From Burkholderia lata (lineage in GTDB: Bacteria > Pseudomonadota > Gammaproteobacteria > Burkholderiales > Burkholderiaceae), in assembly GCF_902499335.1 (NCBI RefSeq), contig NZ_CABVQK010000020.1, positions 1 through 64,000 on the forward strand: a stretch of DNA of 64,000 nucleotides. The letters are read 5' to 3'. Under the pieces are notes generated by a model. The model had not been told where the DNA came from, did no database searches, and saw only the letters and a list, made by a program, of their open reading frames with translations. Each line of letters begins with the position of its first letter. Positions within the stretch are counted from its first letter, which is position 1. Both the position numbers and the translations under genes were made by a program. This document shows positions 1 through 8,290 of this stretch, piece by piece.

Positions 1-1940
1 TGGGCGGCATCGGCGGCGGCTCGAACCCGCTGGCGCCGGTTCAAGGCGTGGTGAACCAAGTGACGGGCGCGCTCGGTGGCGGCAACCCGGCAGGCGCACT
101 GACCGGCGCACTCGGCACGGTCACGGGCGCACTGGGCGGCATCGGCGGCGGGTCGAACCCGCTGGCGCCGGTTCAAGGGGTCGTCAATCAAGTGACGGGC
201 GCGCTCGGTGGCGGCAACCCGGCGGGTGCGTTGACGGGTGCACTTGGCACGGTTACCGGTGCACTAGGTAATGTCGGCGGCGGGTCGTACCCGCTGGGCG
301 CAGTTCAGGGCGTCGTCAACCAAGTAACGACGGCGCTCAATAACGGTAACCCGGCTAGCGCGTTGACGGGTGCACTCGGTACGGTGGCGAGTGAACTGGG
401 TGCCGGCAATCCGGCAGGCACGGTGACCGGTGCGATCGGCAACGTGACGGGGGCGCTGGGCGCATTGGGTGCGCTCGGCGGCGGCGCGGATCCGCTGGCT
501 CCGGTCCAGGGCGTGGTGAATCAAGTGACGGGCGCGCTAGGCGGTGGCAACCCTGCTGGTGCGTTGACGGGTGCACTCGGCACGGTCACGGGCGCACTGG
601 GCGGCATCGGCGGCGGGTCGAACCCGCTGGCGCCGGTTCAAGGCGTGGTCAATCAAGTCACGGGTGCGCTCGGCAGCGGCAACCCGGCAGGCGCTCTGAC
701 CGGCGCACTCGGCACGGTGACGGGTGCACTGGGCGGCATCGGCGGCGGCTCGAACCCGCTGGCGCCGGTTCAAGGCGTGGTGAACCAAGTGACGGGCGCG
801 CTCGGTAGCGGCAACCCGGCAGGTGCACTGACCGGCGCACTCGGCACGGTGACGGGCGCACTGGGCGGCATCGGCGGCGGCTCGAACCCGCTGGCGCCGA
901 TCCAGAGCGTCGTCGACCAGGTCACGGGTACGCTCGGCAGCGGTAACCCGGCCGGCGCGCTGAGCAACGCGGTCAACACGATCACGGGCACGCTTGGCAA
1001 CGTCGGTGGCGCGGGGAGCCCGCTGGCGCCGGTGCAAGGTGTCGTCACGCAACTCGCCGGCACGCTCGGCAACGATCCGGCCGGTGGGCTGACGAACGCG
1101 CTGAACTCGGTGACGGGTGCGCTCGGCGGCGCGAACCCGCTGGCGCCGGTGCAAGGCGTCGTGAACCAGGTCGTCGGCACGCTGTCCGGCGCCGGTGGCG
1201 GCAGCCCGATCGCGCCGATCACGAACCTCGTCAACGGCCTGCAGAACGCGCTGCCGACCGGCGCACTCGGCTCGGTGACGGGCGCACTCGGCAACCTCGG
1301 CGGCTCGAACCCGCTGGCGCCGGTGCAGGGCGTCGTGAACCAGGTCGTCGGCACGCTCAGCAACAACAATGCGGTCGGCACCGCCACGAACGCACTGGGT
1401 AACGCGGTCGGCTCCGTCGTGGGCGCACTCGGCAACCTCGGCGGCTCGAACCCGCTGGCGCCGGTGCAAGGCGTCGTGAACCAGGTCGTCGGCACGTTGT
1501 CGGGCGCGGCGGGCAACAGCCCGATCGCCCCGATCACGAACCTCGTGAGCGGCCTGACGGGCGGCAGCAACCCGGCGGGCGCACTGACCGGTGCGCTCGG
1601 TTCGGTGACGGGCGCACTCGCGAACGGTCCGGTCGCACTCGGGCAGGCGGCCGGCGCGCTGACGGGCGCGGCCGGTTCGACGGCAGCGGCGGGCGGCAGC
1701 CTGCTCGGCTCGGGCGCGAACGCGGCCGGCGGCACGGCGGGCGCAGTCGGCTCGCTGCTGACGACGGGCGCCAACGCGACGGCGACGGTCGTCAACGCGG
1801 TCGGTACGACGGTGGGCACGGCGCTCGGCTCCGCGCCGGGCCTGTCGGTCACGCCGCATTCGGGCAACAGTGCACCGGGCAACCCGCTCGCGCCGGTGTC
1901 GTCGCTGCTCCAGTCGCTGACGGGCGCACTGCCGAAGTAA
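1..1940 (+). CDS. Repeat-rich Gly/Ala surface or secreted protein, 5' truncated by the window edge
   Basis: The reading frame is open from base 3, so the true start lies to the left. The protein is a tandem array of an approximately 44-residue unit with the recurring words VNQVTGAL, NPAGALTGAL, GTVTGAL and SNPLAPVQGV. Copies are near-identical towards the left edge and diverge towards the C-terminus, where the array becomes Ala/Gly/Thr-rich and ends in LLQSLTGALPK. There is no membrane anchor or enzymatic motif in the visible part. Such Gly-Ala-Leu repeat proteins are common in Burkholderia and are often labelled collagen-like, but there is no strict Gly-X-Y periodicity here. The function is unknown; an exported structural or surface role is inferred. 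The 132-bp DNA repeats would allow recombinational changes in length. Confidence 0.8.
   Translation, partial: GGIGGGSNPLAPVQGVVNQVTGALGGGNPAGALTGALGTVTGALGGIGGGSNPLAPVQGVVNQVTGALGGGNPAGALTGALGTVTGALGNVGGGSYPLGAVQGVVNQVTTALNNGNPASALTGALGTVASELGAGNPAGTVTGAIGNVTGALGALGALGGGADPLAPVQGVVNQVTGALGGGNPAGALTGALGTVTGALGGIGGGSNPLAPVQGVVNQVTGALGSGNPAGALTGALGTVTGALGGIGGGSNPLAPVQGVVNQVTGALGSGNPAGALTGALGTVTGALGGIGGGSNPLAPIQSVVDQVTGTLGSGNPAGALSNAVNTITGTLGNVGGAGSPLAPVQGVVTQLAGTLGNDPAGGLTNALNSVTGALGGANPLAPVQGVVNQVVGTLSGAGGGSPIAPITNLVNGLQNALPTGALGSVTGALGNLGGSNPLAPVQGVVNQVVGTLSNNNAVGTATNALGNAVGSVVGALGNLGGSNPLAPVQGVVNQVVGTLSGAAGNSPIAPITNLVSGLTGGSNPAGALTGALGSVTGALANGPVALGQAAGALTGAAGSTAAAGGSLLGSGANAAGGTAGAVGSLLTTGANATATVVNAVGTTVGTALGSAPGLSVTPHSGNSAPGNPLAPVSSLLQSLTGALPK
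48..900 (+). repeat. Tandem ~132-bp repeats inside the Gly/Ala-rich protein gene
   Basis: The DNA unit running from the gtgaaccaagtgacgggcgc type start through the ctggcgccggttcaaggc type end recurs about every 132 bp. Several copies are almost identical, notably those starting near 48, 180, 513, 645 and 777. One interior stretch, about 300-480, is more diverged. Confidence 0.85.
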
Positions 1941-1952
1941 CCGGCCGGACAC

Positions 1953-1981
1953 GCACGGCGGCGCCGGATCGGCCGCCGTGC
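1953..1981 (+). terminator. GC hairpin downstream of the repeat protein
   Basis: GCACGGCGGC (1953-1962) pairs with GCCGCCGTGC (1972-1981) across a 9-nt loop. It has no T-tract of its own and precedes the stronger terminator at 1994. Confidence 0.45.
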
Positions 1982-1993
1982 GCAACGGATCGC

Positions 1994-2034
1994 GCAACGC
2001 GGCATGACAGCGATGTCATGCCGCGTTGCTTTTT
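1994..2034 (+). terminator. Rho-independent terminator of the repeat protein gene
   Basis: GCAACGCGGCATGACA (1994-2009) forms a perfect 16-bp stem with 2014-2029 around a GCGA tetraloop, followed directly by five T (2030-2034). This is a textbook intrinsic terminator 53 bp after the stop codon. Confidence 0.9.
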
Positions 2035-2225
2035 GGTGTCCCCCTTTATTTCGTCGCATGAATGGCTGCTGCCGACGCTCGCAGGCCGGCGTGGAATAAC
2101 CGGTCGCCTCCATCCGTTTACATACCGAATCCCGGCAGCGTCGGCCGGCGGGATAATGGTCGTGACGAAGCCGATCGTCCCGGCCGGTGCCGCCGTGCCG
2201 CGATGCCGTGTCAAGGAGAAAGGGC

Positions 2226-2585
2226 ATGAAACGGATACTCGTCGCCGCCGCGCTGACGGCGGCAATCGTGCAGCCCGCCGCCGCGGAACCACCGCAGGCC
2301 GGCGACGGGAAACTGGTCGACGAAGATCACATGACGCTGTACGTGTTCGATCGCGATGCGCCCGGCAAGAGCGCGTGCGACAGCGCGTGCGCGGCCAACT
2401 GGCCGCCCGCGCTCGCCGACGCGTATGACAAGGCAACAGGCGCGCTGAGTCTCGTCGCGCGCGACGACGGCAAGAAGCAATGGGCGTACCGCGGGCGCCC
2501 GCTGTATCGCTGGAAGCAGGATCGCAAGCCCGGCGACGCGGGCGGCGACGGGATCGGCGGCATGTGGCACGTCGCGCGTCCGTGA
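2226..2585 (+). CDS. Small secreted protein of the 'lipoprotein with conserved repeats' type (COG4315 / PF03640-like)
   Basis: 119 residues. ATG at 2226 is chosen because AAGGAGAAAG (2213-2222) precedes it and a signal peptide follows at once (MKRILVAAALTAAIVQPAAA, cleavage near residue 20). The mature part has the family pattern: TLYVFDRDAPGKSACDSACAANWPP, then a second repeat ending YRGRPLYRWKQDRKPGD and GIGGMWHVARP. Two cysteines (SACDSACA) are conserved in the family. The role is unknown; members are periplasmic. It lies 27 bp upstream of the ECF sigma gene and probably shares its transcript. Confidence 0.85.
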   Translation: MKRILVAAALTAAIVQPAAAEPPQAGDGKLVDEDHMTLYVFDRDAPGKSACDSACAANWPPALADAYDKATGALSLVARDDGKKQWAYRGRPLYRWKQDRKPGDAGGDGIGGMWHVARP

Positions 2586-2612
2586 CGGCGCGGCAACGCG
2601 CGAGGCATCCTG

Positions 2613-3128
2613 ATGAGCTACGAATCGGATCTGCTGGTGTGGTTGCCGCATCTCACGCGCTATGCGCGTGCGCTGACGGGCGACCGGGCCTGGGCGGACG
2701 ATCTCGTGCAGGACACGCTCGAGCGTGCGCTGAACCGCCCGCCGCGCGATGGCGGCAACCTGCGCGCATGGCTGCTGACGCTGCTGCGGCACCGCTTCAT
2801 CGACCAGTTGCGCGCGCGGCACGAGATCGCTGTCGACGACGCGACGGCGCCGTGGCAGACGATGGCCGCGCCGGCCGGTGAAATCGGCGGGCTGGTGCTG
2901 CGCGACGTGCAGCGCGCGCTGTACCGGTTGCCGGTCGAACAGCGCGAGGTGCTGCTGCTGGTCGCGCTCGAGGAATTGAGCTATCGAGATGCCGCGGAGG
3001 TGCTCGGCGTCCCGGTGGGGACGGTGATGTCGCGGCTCGCGCGGGCGCGCGGGCAGATGCGCGCGCTGCTGTCGGACGAGCCGCCGGCGCACGGCACGGC
3101 CGCGTTACGGGTGATCGGGAAGACATGA
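2613..3128 (+). CDS. ECF-subfamily RNA polymerase sigma factor
   Basis: 171 residues. The region-2 helix pattern is LPHLTRYARALTGDRAWADDLVQDTLERAL (about residues 9-40), and the DLVQDT core-binding word is intact. Region 4 spans about residues 93-150 with LPVEQREVLLLVALEELSYRDAAEVLGVPVGTVMSRLARAR, a clear helix-turn-helix. The RBS is GAGG at 2601-2604. The stop overlaps the next start (ATGA at 3125-3128), the usual translational coupling between an ECF sigma and its anti-sigma. The signal and regulon are not evident. The linked cupredoxin points to metal or envelope oxidative stress, as inference only. Confidence 0.93.
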   Translation: MSYESDLLVWLPHLTRYARALTGDRAWADDLVQDTLERALNRPPRDGGNLRAWLLTLLRHRFIDQLRARHEIAVDDATAPWQTMAAPAGEIGGLVLRDVQRALYRLPVEQREVLLLVALEELSYRDAAEVLGVPVGTVMSRLARARGQMRALLSDEPPAHGTAALRVIGKT

Positions 3129-3907
3129 TGGACGAACCGCACAAGCCTTCGAACGAGCGGGACGACGAAGCGTCGGCGCAACTGCTGTCCGCGTTGCTGG
3201 ACGGCGAGCTGTCCGGGCACGAGCGCAACGAGATGCTCGAGCGCCTGCAGGCCGATCCGGAGGAAGCCGAACGATTCGCGCATTACCGTGCGCAGCGCGA
3301 CGCGCTGCAGGCGCTGTTCCCGCTGCCGGGCGCCGCGCCCGCGCTGTTCGTGCAGCGCCGTGCGCCGCGCCGGCGCGGGATTGCCTATGCATTCGCGGGG
3401 CTCGCGGCCGGGCTGCTGATCGGCGTCGCGCTGCATGTGGGCTGGGTGACGTTCGGCAGCGAACCGGCGTTCGCTGCGCGCGCGGATGTCGCGTACGCGA
3501 CGTACGCGGCCGACCGCGAACATCCGGTCGAGGTCGGTGCGGGCGACCCCGCACGTCTCGTCGCGTGGCTGTCCACGCGTGTCGGGCGGCCCGTGCGCGC
3601 GCCGTCGCTCGACGAATACGGCTACGTGCTGATCGGCGGCCGGCTGCTCCCCGGCGAAGCGGGGCCGGCCGCGCAGCTCATGTACCAGCGCGCGGACGGC
3701 GAGCGCGTGACGTTGTACATGACGGCCTACGACGCACGGCGCCTCGCGCCGCAGGCGAGGTCGGCCGGTGACCGCTACACGTATTTCTGGTCGGATCGCG
3801 GGATGGGCTACGCCTTGTCCGGCCAGGGCGACGAACGGCGCCTCCGCGAACTCGCGATCGACGCGTGCGGCGAACTCGGCGGCCCGACCGACGCGTGGAA
3901 GGGGTGA
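3125..3907 (+). CDS. Transmembrane anti-sigma factor
   Basis: 260 residues. The cytoplasmic N-terminus has the anti-sigma pattern LLSALLDGELSGHERNEMLERLQADPEEAERFAHYRAQRDAL (about 20-61). One membrane segment lies at about 85-109 (IAYAFAGLAAGLLIGVALHVGWV), followed by a ~150-residue periplasmic domain. No HxxxCxxC zinc motif is visible, so this is a non-ZAS anti-sigma. An ATG codon at 3128 could serve instead of 3125. Overlap with the sigma gene supports a cognate pair. Confidence 0.88.
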   Translation: MMDEPHKPSNERDDEASAQLLSALLDGELSGHERNEMLERLQADPEEAERFAHYRAQRDALQALFPLPGAAPALFVQRRAPRRRGIAYAFAGLAAGLLIGVALHVGWVTFGSEPAFAARADVAYATYAADREHPVEVGAGDPARLVAWLSTRVGRPVRAPSLDEYGYVLIGGRLLPGEAGPAAQLMYQRADGERVTLYMTAYDARRLAPQARSAGDRYTYFWSDRGMGYALSGQGDERRLRELAIDACGELGGPTDAWKG

Positions 3908-3935
3908 TGCGCGCGGCGCCGGTACGGAGCAGGCG

Positions 3936-4367
3936 ATGAAGATGACGATAACGAAGGCGCTCGTGCCGATGCTGGTGCCGGCGGTGCTCGCCGCGGGCGC
4001 CGCGCTTGCGCGGGCGGAAGGCGACGCGCCGGTGCGCGTGCCCGTCGACGCCGATGGCGTGCAGCGGGTGGCGATCGTCGGCGGCAGCTATTTCTTCCGG
4101 CCGAACCACGTGATCGTGCGGGCGCACGTGCCGGTCGAGCTGACCGTGTCGGCCGAGTCCGGCCTGGTGCCGCACAGCCTCGAAATCGATGCGCCGCAGG
4201 CCGGCATCGCGGTGCACACCGAACTCGGCACGACGCCGAAGACGTTTCGCTTCACGCCGGCGCAGCCGGGCCGGTTCGCCTACTATTGCACGCATCGGCT
4301 GCTGTTTTTCAGGAGCCATCGCGAGCGCGGGATGGAAGGCGTGCTCGATGTCGAGGCGGCGCCGTGA
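3936..4367 (+). CDS. Periplasmic cupredoxin-domain protein
   Basis: 143 residues from ATG 3936, with GGAGC at 3926-3930 upstream. There is an N-terminal signal sequence (MKMTITKALVPMLVPAVLAAGAALARA). The remainder is a cupredoxin fold with plausible type-1 copper ligands: His in VPHSLEI and the C-terminal set in YYCTHRLLFFRSHRERGMEG (Cys, His, Met). The loop between Cys and His is longer than in classical plastocyanins. It is probably a periplasmic electron-transfer or copper-binding protein. Its last bases overlap the GTG start of the next gene, so the sigma / anti-sigma / cupredoxin / DUF1571 genes look like one operon. Confidence 0.82.
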   Translation: MKMTITKALVPMLVPAVLAAGAALARAEGDAPVRVPVDADGVQRVAIVGGSYFFRPNHVIVRAHVPVELTVSAESGLVPHSLEIDAPQAGIAVHTELGTTPKTFRFTPAQPGRFAYYCTHRLLFFRSHRERGMEGVLDVEAAP

Positions 4368-4996
4368 TCGCCGCGTTGCTGGCCGCGAGCCTGATAGGAG
4401 CGAGCATGACCGCCGATCCCGTGACCGTCGCGCAGGCGCATTTCGACCACGTCCGCTCGTACCGCGCGACGATCCGCTCGTCCGCGCGCAGCGGCGAACG
4501 GACGGAAATCCGCTATGCGTACCTGAAACCGGGCTTCGTCCGGATGGATTTCGTGTCGCCGCATCACGGCGCGGTGCTCGCGTATGACCCCGGCGACGGC
4601 AAAGTGCGGCTGCGCCCGTTCGGCATGCATGCGCCGCCCGCGCTGACGCTGTCGCCGTCCAATCCGCTCGTGCGCGACCGCAGCGGCCACCGGGTCGACC
4701 GGTCGGACGTCGGTGAACTGCTGCGCAACGTCCATGCGCTGCAGGAAGGCGGTGCGACGGTGACCGAAGGCGAGGAAGCCGTCGGCGGCCGGGCCGCGCT
4801 GCGCGTGTCGGTCACGGGCGCGCCCGCGCACGTGGTCGACGGCGTGCATCGCTACCGGCTGTGGCTGGATGCCGAGGACGGCTTTCCGCTGAAGGTCGTC
4901 AGCTTCGCGGACGATGACGACGTGCCGCTCGAAACCGTGACGCTCGACGACGTCGAGATCGACGTCGCGTTTCCCGAACGCTTCTTCGCGCCCTGA
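4364..4996 (+). CDS. DUF1571 / LolA-like exported protein
   Basis: 210 residues if translation starts at GTG 4364, which overlaps the TGA of the cupredoxin gene (GTGA) and gives a sensible signal peptide (IAALLAASLIGAS). The body reads AQAHFDHVRSYRATIRSS, RYAYLKPGFVRMDFVSPHHGAVLAYDP and YRLWLDAEDGFPLKVVSF, the pattern of DUF1571 proteins, which share the LolA-like half-barrel used for binding lipids. The substrate is unknown. An ATG at 4406 is the alternative start but would discard the signal sequence. Confidence 0.75.
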   Translation: MIAALLAASLIGASMTADPVTVAQAHFDHVRSYRATIRSSARSGERTEIRYAYLKPGFVRMDFVSPHHGAVLAYDPGDGKVRLRPFGMHAPPALTLSPSNPLVRDRSGHRVDRSDVGELLRNVHALQEGGATVTEGEEAVGGRAALRVSVTGAPAHVVDGVHRYRLWLDAEDGFPLKVVSFADDDDVPLETVTLDDVEIDVAFPERFFAP

Positions 4997-5040
4997 GCGG
5001 TGCGCTGACTCGTGCCCCTGACGGGCATGCCGGAGGCTGC

Positions 5041-5556
5041 ATGGCGGAATACCGGTTCTCGACGACCTGGCGCGTGGACGCGCCGCTCGCGGTGGTGTGG
5101 GACGCGATCTATCAGGTCGACCGCTGGCCCGACTGGTGGAAGGGCGCCGTGAGCACCGTCGAGATCGAGCCGGGCGACGCGCGCGGCGTCGGCGCGCTGC
5201 ACCGGTACACGTGGAAGGGCGCGCTGCCGTACCGGCTGTCTTTCGACATGCGCGTGCGGCGCGTCGAGCCGCCGCATGCACTCGAAGGCCGCGCGAGCGG
5301 TGCGATCGAAGGCGACGGATGCTGGTCGTTCATCGCCGACGGCGCACGTACGATCGTGCGCTACGACTGGCACATCCGCACGCACGTGCGCTGGATGAAC
5401 CGGCTGGAGCCGCTCGGCCGCCCGCTGTTCCGATGGAACCACGACGTGGTGATGCGCGAAGGCGCGAAGGGGCTCGCGCGGCTGCTGGGGGCGGCGGTCG
5501 AGACGGATGGCCGGACGTTCCGGCCGTTGTCGGATGCGGGCTGCGCCGATGCCTGA
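5041..5556 (+). CDS. SRPBCC-superfamily protein (polyketide cyclase/dehydrase-like)
   Basis: 171 residues. It opens AEYRFSTTWRVDAPLAVVWDAIYQVDRWPDWWKGAV, the signature first strand and helix of the START/SRPBCC hydrophobic-pocket fold, and ends with the long C-terminal helix (FRWNHDVVMREGAKGLARLLG). No signal peptide, so probably cytoplasmic. It lies 44 bp behind the DUF1571 gene. Ligand unknown. Confidence 0.82.
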   Translation: MAEYRFSTTWRVDAPLAVVWDAIYQVDRWPDWWKGAVSTVEIEPGDARGVGALHRYTWKGALPYRLSFDMRVRRVEPPHALEGRASGAIEGDGCWSFIADGARTIVRYDWHIRTHVRWMNRLEPLGRPLFRWNHDVVMREGAKGLARLLGAAVETDGRTFRPLSDAGCADA

Positions 5557-5611
5557 ACGCGTGTGAACGCGAGTAACCGCGAGAAAAGCGCGAAGCGGCG
5601 TGCCGCTCCGC

Positions 5612-6661
5612 TCAGCGCGCGTACGCCATCACCGCGCCGTCGACCACCAGTGCGACACGTTCGCCGACCGCCGGACACCGATGCCCCGGCACGCGTGCGC
5701 GCACGCGTACGTCGAGATCGGCATCGAGGCGCACCAGCACGTCGGCGTCCTGGCCGGCGAACTGTGCGGCTTCGACGCGCGCCGTATGGCCGCGCGCCGC
5801 GTCGGCGTGCGTAACCGGCACGATGCCGATCTGCTCGGGACGCAACATCGCATCGGCCGGCCCGTCGGGCAGCGGCGCGACGAGCGGCAGTTCGCCGAGC
5901 GCGCAGGCGATGTGCGTGCCGCGCACGTGACCGGCGAGCAGCACGGCCTGCCCGACGAACGACGCGACGTCGCGCGTGACGGGCTGCCGGTACAGCGTCT
6001 GCGGCGCGGCCGTCTGCACGAGCCGGCCATGCCACATCACCGCCACTTCATCGCCGAGCGTCATCGCCTCGGGCTGGTCGTGCGTGACGAGCACCGATGT
6101 CGCACCTGCCGCGGCGAGCGCATCCGCGACCGCGCTGCGCGTTTCGTGGCGCAGCGACGTGTCGAGCGCCGAGAACGGTTCGTCGAGGATCACGAGCGAC
6201 GGCTCGGGCGCGAGCGCGCGTGCGAGCGCGACGCGCTGCTGCTGGCCGCCGGACAGTTGCTGCGGCGCACGGCTCGCATACGACGCGGGCAGCCCGACCA
6301 TCTCGAGCAGTTCGTCGACGCGATGATGGCGGCGACGCGCCGCGCGCGGCAGCCCGAACGCGATGTTGTCGGCCACCGACAGATGCGGAAACAGCGCGCC
6401 TTCCTGCGGCACGTAGCCGATTCGCCGCTGTTCGGGCGGCAGGTGCACGTCGGGCGCGGCCACGCGGCGCCCGTCGATTTCGACGGTGCCGCGCTCGGCG
6501 CGCTCGAAGCCGCACAGCACGCGCAGCAGGGTCGTCTTGCCGCTGCCGGACGGGCCGAGCAGCGCGAGGCGCGAGCCGCGCCGCACCGTGAGGTCGATGT
6601 CGTGCAGGACGGTATGCGATCCGAACGATTTGGACAGGCCGTGGATGCGTAGTTCGCTCAT
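5612..6661 (-). CDS. fbpC: Iron(III) ABC transporter ATP-binding protein (FbpC-type)
   Basis: 349 residues from ATG 6661 (MSELRIHGLSKSFG). The Walker A is GPSGSGKTT, the signature LSGGQQQR, the Walker B VILDEPFSALD and the switch His is in VTHDQ. A TOBE-like C-terminal domain follows residue ~240, as in the FbpC/AfuC ferric-iron and CysA/PotA branches. The assignment to iron rests on the adjacent FbpA and FbpB genes. It starts 28 bp after the permease stop and is the last gene of the minus-strand operon. Confidence 0.9.
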   Translation of the reverse strand: MSELRIHGLSKSFGSHTVLHDIDLTVRRGSRLALLGPSGSGKTTLLRVLCGFERAERGTVEIDGRRVAAPDVHLPPEQRRIGYVPQEGALFPHLSVADNIAFGLPRAARRRHHRVDELLEMVGLPASYASRAPQQLSGGQQQRVALARALAPEPSLVILDEPFSALDTSLRHETRSAVADALAAAGATSVLVTHDQPEAMTLGDEVAVMWHGRLVQTAAPQTLYRQPVTRDVASFVGQAVLLAGHVRGTHIACALGELPLVAPLPDGPADAMLRPEQIGIVPVTHADAARGHTARVEAAQFAGQDADVLVRLDADLDVRVRARVPGHRCPAVGERVALVVDGAVMAYAR

Positions 6662-6689
6662 GGGCGGTTCCGGGGAAAAAGGGCGGCGC

Positions 6690-8288
6690 TCAGTCGCGCA
6701 CCGACGCACGCCCGAGCAGCAGGAACAGCAGTCCCGATGCGCCGAGCGACAGTGCGACGAGCAGCGCCGCATAGGGCGCTGCGGCGGCGAACGCGAGCGT
6801 CGCCGTATCGCTCCACACCTGCGTCGCGAGCGTGCGGGTGCCGATCGGCGACAGCAGCAGCGTCGCGTTGAGTTCCGTCACGACCGAGATGAACACCATC
6901 GTCGCGGCCGCGCCGAGGCCGGGTGCCGCGAGCGGCAGCACCACGCGCGTGAGCGTCGCGCGCCAGCCGAGACCGAGCGAGCGGGCGGTTTCCTCGAGCC
7001 GGACCTGCACGTGCGACAGCGCGGCGCGCACGCTGACGACCGCGAGCGGCAGGAACAGGATCGCGTAGGCAGCGACGAGCGCCGGCGCGCTCTGGTAGAG
7101 CGGTTGCAGCAGCCGCACCGTGATCGACACGATCGCCAGGGCGACCACGATGCCCGGCACGCCCTGCACGGTCATCGCCGTGCGCTCGAGGAGCGTCGCG
7201 ACGCGGCCCGGATAGCGGACCAGCAGGAACGCGAGCGGCAGCGCGAGCAGCGTCGTGACGGCTGCCGCCATCAGGCCGTAGCCGGACGATGCGAGCGTGG
7301 CTTGCCACAGCAGCTCGGGCGACACGTCGGCCGGCGTGACGGCGGCCGCGCCCTGTTGCGTGAGCCAGTAGCCGATCATCGCGAGCGGCACGCCGAGCGT
7401 CGCGGCCGCGAGCGCGGCGAATGCGACGGTGACGGGGCCGCGCAGATGGCCGAGCGGATAACGCATCGCGACGCGGCGCGCGGCGCGGTGCGTATGACCG
7501 TAGCGCGCATGGCCGCGAGCGCGCGCCTCGATCGCGAGGCACAGCAGGCACAGCGCGATCAGCACGCAGCCGAGCAGCGATGCGCCGCCGCCGTCGAACG
7601 CGGTGCGGTATTCCGCATAGATCTCGGTCGTGAACGTGCGAAAGCGCAGCAACTGGAATGCGCCGAACTCGGACAGCACGCCGAGCGCGACGAGCAGCAT
7701 CCCGCCGCACAGCGCGGGGCGCAACTGCGGCAGCACGACGCGGAAAAAGGTATGCCACGGCGAGCAGCCGAGCGTGCGTGCGCTTTCTTCCAGCGCGGGA
7801 TCGAGCTCACGCAGCGCGGCGGCCACCGGCAGGTAGACGAGCGGGAAGTACGCGGAAGTCAGCACGATCAGCGCGCCGAGGAAATCCTGCAGGTCGAGGC
7901 TCAGCGACACCCACGCATAGCTCGTGATGAACGGCGGCACCGCGAGCGGCGCGGCCGCGAGCGCGGTCCACAGCGGCCGGGCGGGCAGGTCGGTGCGCTC
8001 GATGAACCACGCGACCGCCGTGCCGAGCAGCGTGCACATGAGCGTCGCGGCGAGCGTGATCGACAGTGTGTTGACCAGCAGTTCGCCGACGAGCGGGCGC
8101 CACAGCAGCTCGATCGTGTCGTCGACGCCGAAGGTGGCCGCGCGGTACAGCGTGAAGCCGAGCGGCAGCAGGATCGCGAGCGGCCCGCACGCGGCCGCGG
8201 CGACGAGCGCGCGCGACGGGCGGCGCCGTGTCGCGGTGTGCTCGTCGTCGCGTGCGGTGCTTGCCGTGCGGGACACGGCGTCGCTCAT
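6690..8288 (-). CDS. fbpB: Iron(III) ABC transporter permease, fused two-domain (FbpB-type)
   Basis: 532 residues with about twelve membrane segments in two halves. Each half has an EAA loop: EESARTLGCSPWHTFFRVVLPQ in the first and EETARSLGLGWRATLTRVVLP in the second. This is the duplicated permease of FbpB/SfuB systems, so one polypeptide forms the whole channel. Start ATG 8288 lies 2 bp after the stop of fbpA, indicating tight coupling. Confidence 0.92.
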   Translation of the reverse strand: MSDAVSRTASTARDDEHTATRRRPSRALVAAAACGPLAILLPLGFTLYRAATFGVDDTIELLWRPLVGELLVNTLSITLAATLMCTLLGTAVAWFIERTDLPARPLWTALAAAPLAVPPFITSYAWVSLSLDLQDFLGALIVLTSAYFPLVYLPVAAALRELDPALEESARTLGCSPWHTFFRVVLPQLRPALCGGMLLVALGVLSEFGAFQLLRFRTFTTEIYAEYRTAFDGGGASLLGCVLIALCLLCLAIEARARGHARYGHTHRAARRVAMRYPLGHLRGPVTVAFAALAAATLGVPLAMIGYWLTQQGAAAVTPADVSPELLWQATLASSGYGLMAAAVTTLLALPLAFLLVRYPGRVATLLERTAMTVQGVPGIVVALAIVSITVRLLQPLYQSAPALVAAYAILFLPLAVVSVRAALSHVQVRLEETARSLGLGWRATLTRVVLPLAAPGLGAAATMVFISVVTELNATLLLSPIGTRTLATQVWSDTATLAFAAAAPYAALLVALSLGASGLLFLLLGRASVRD

Positions 8289-8290
8289 GG

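Noticed and set aside
537..2227. Long minus-strand frames (486 and 485 codons) across the Gly/Ala repeat gene
   Set aside because: Arg- or Pro-rich shadow translations of a GC-rich repeat. The plus strand carries the protein-like frame and the terminator.
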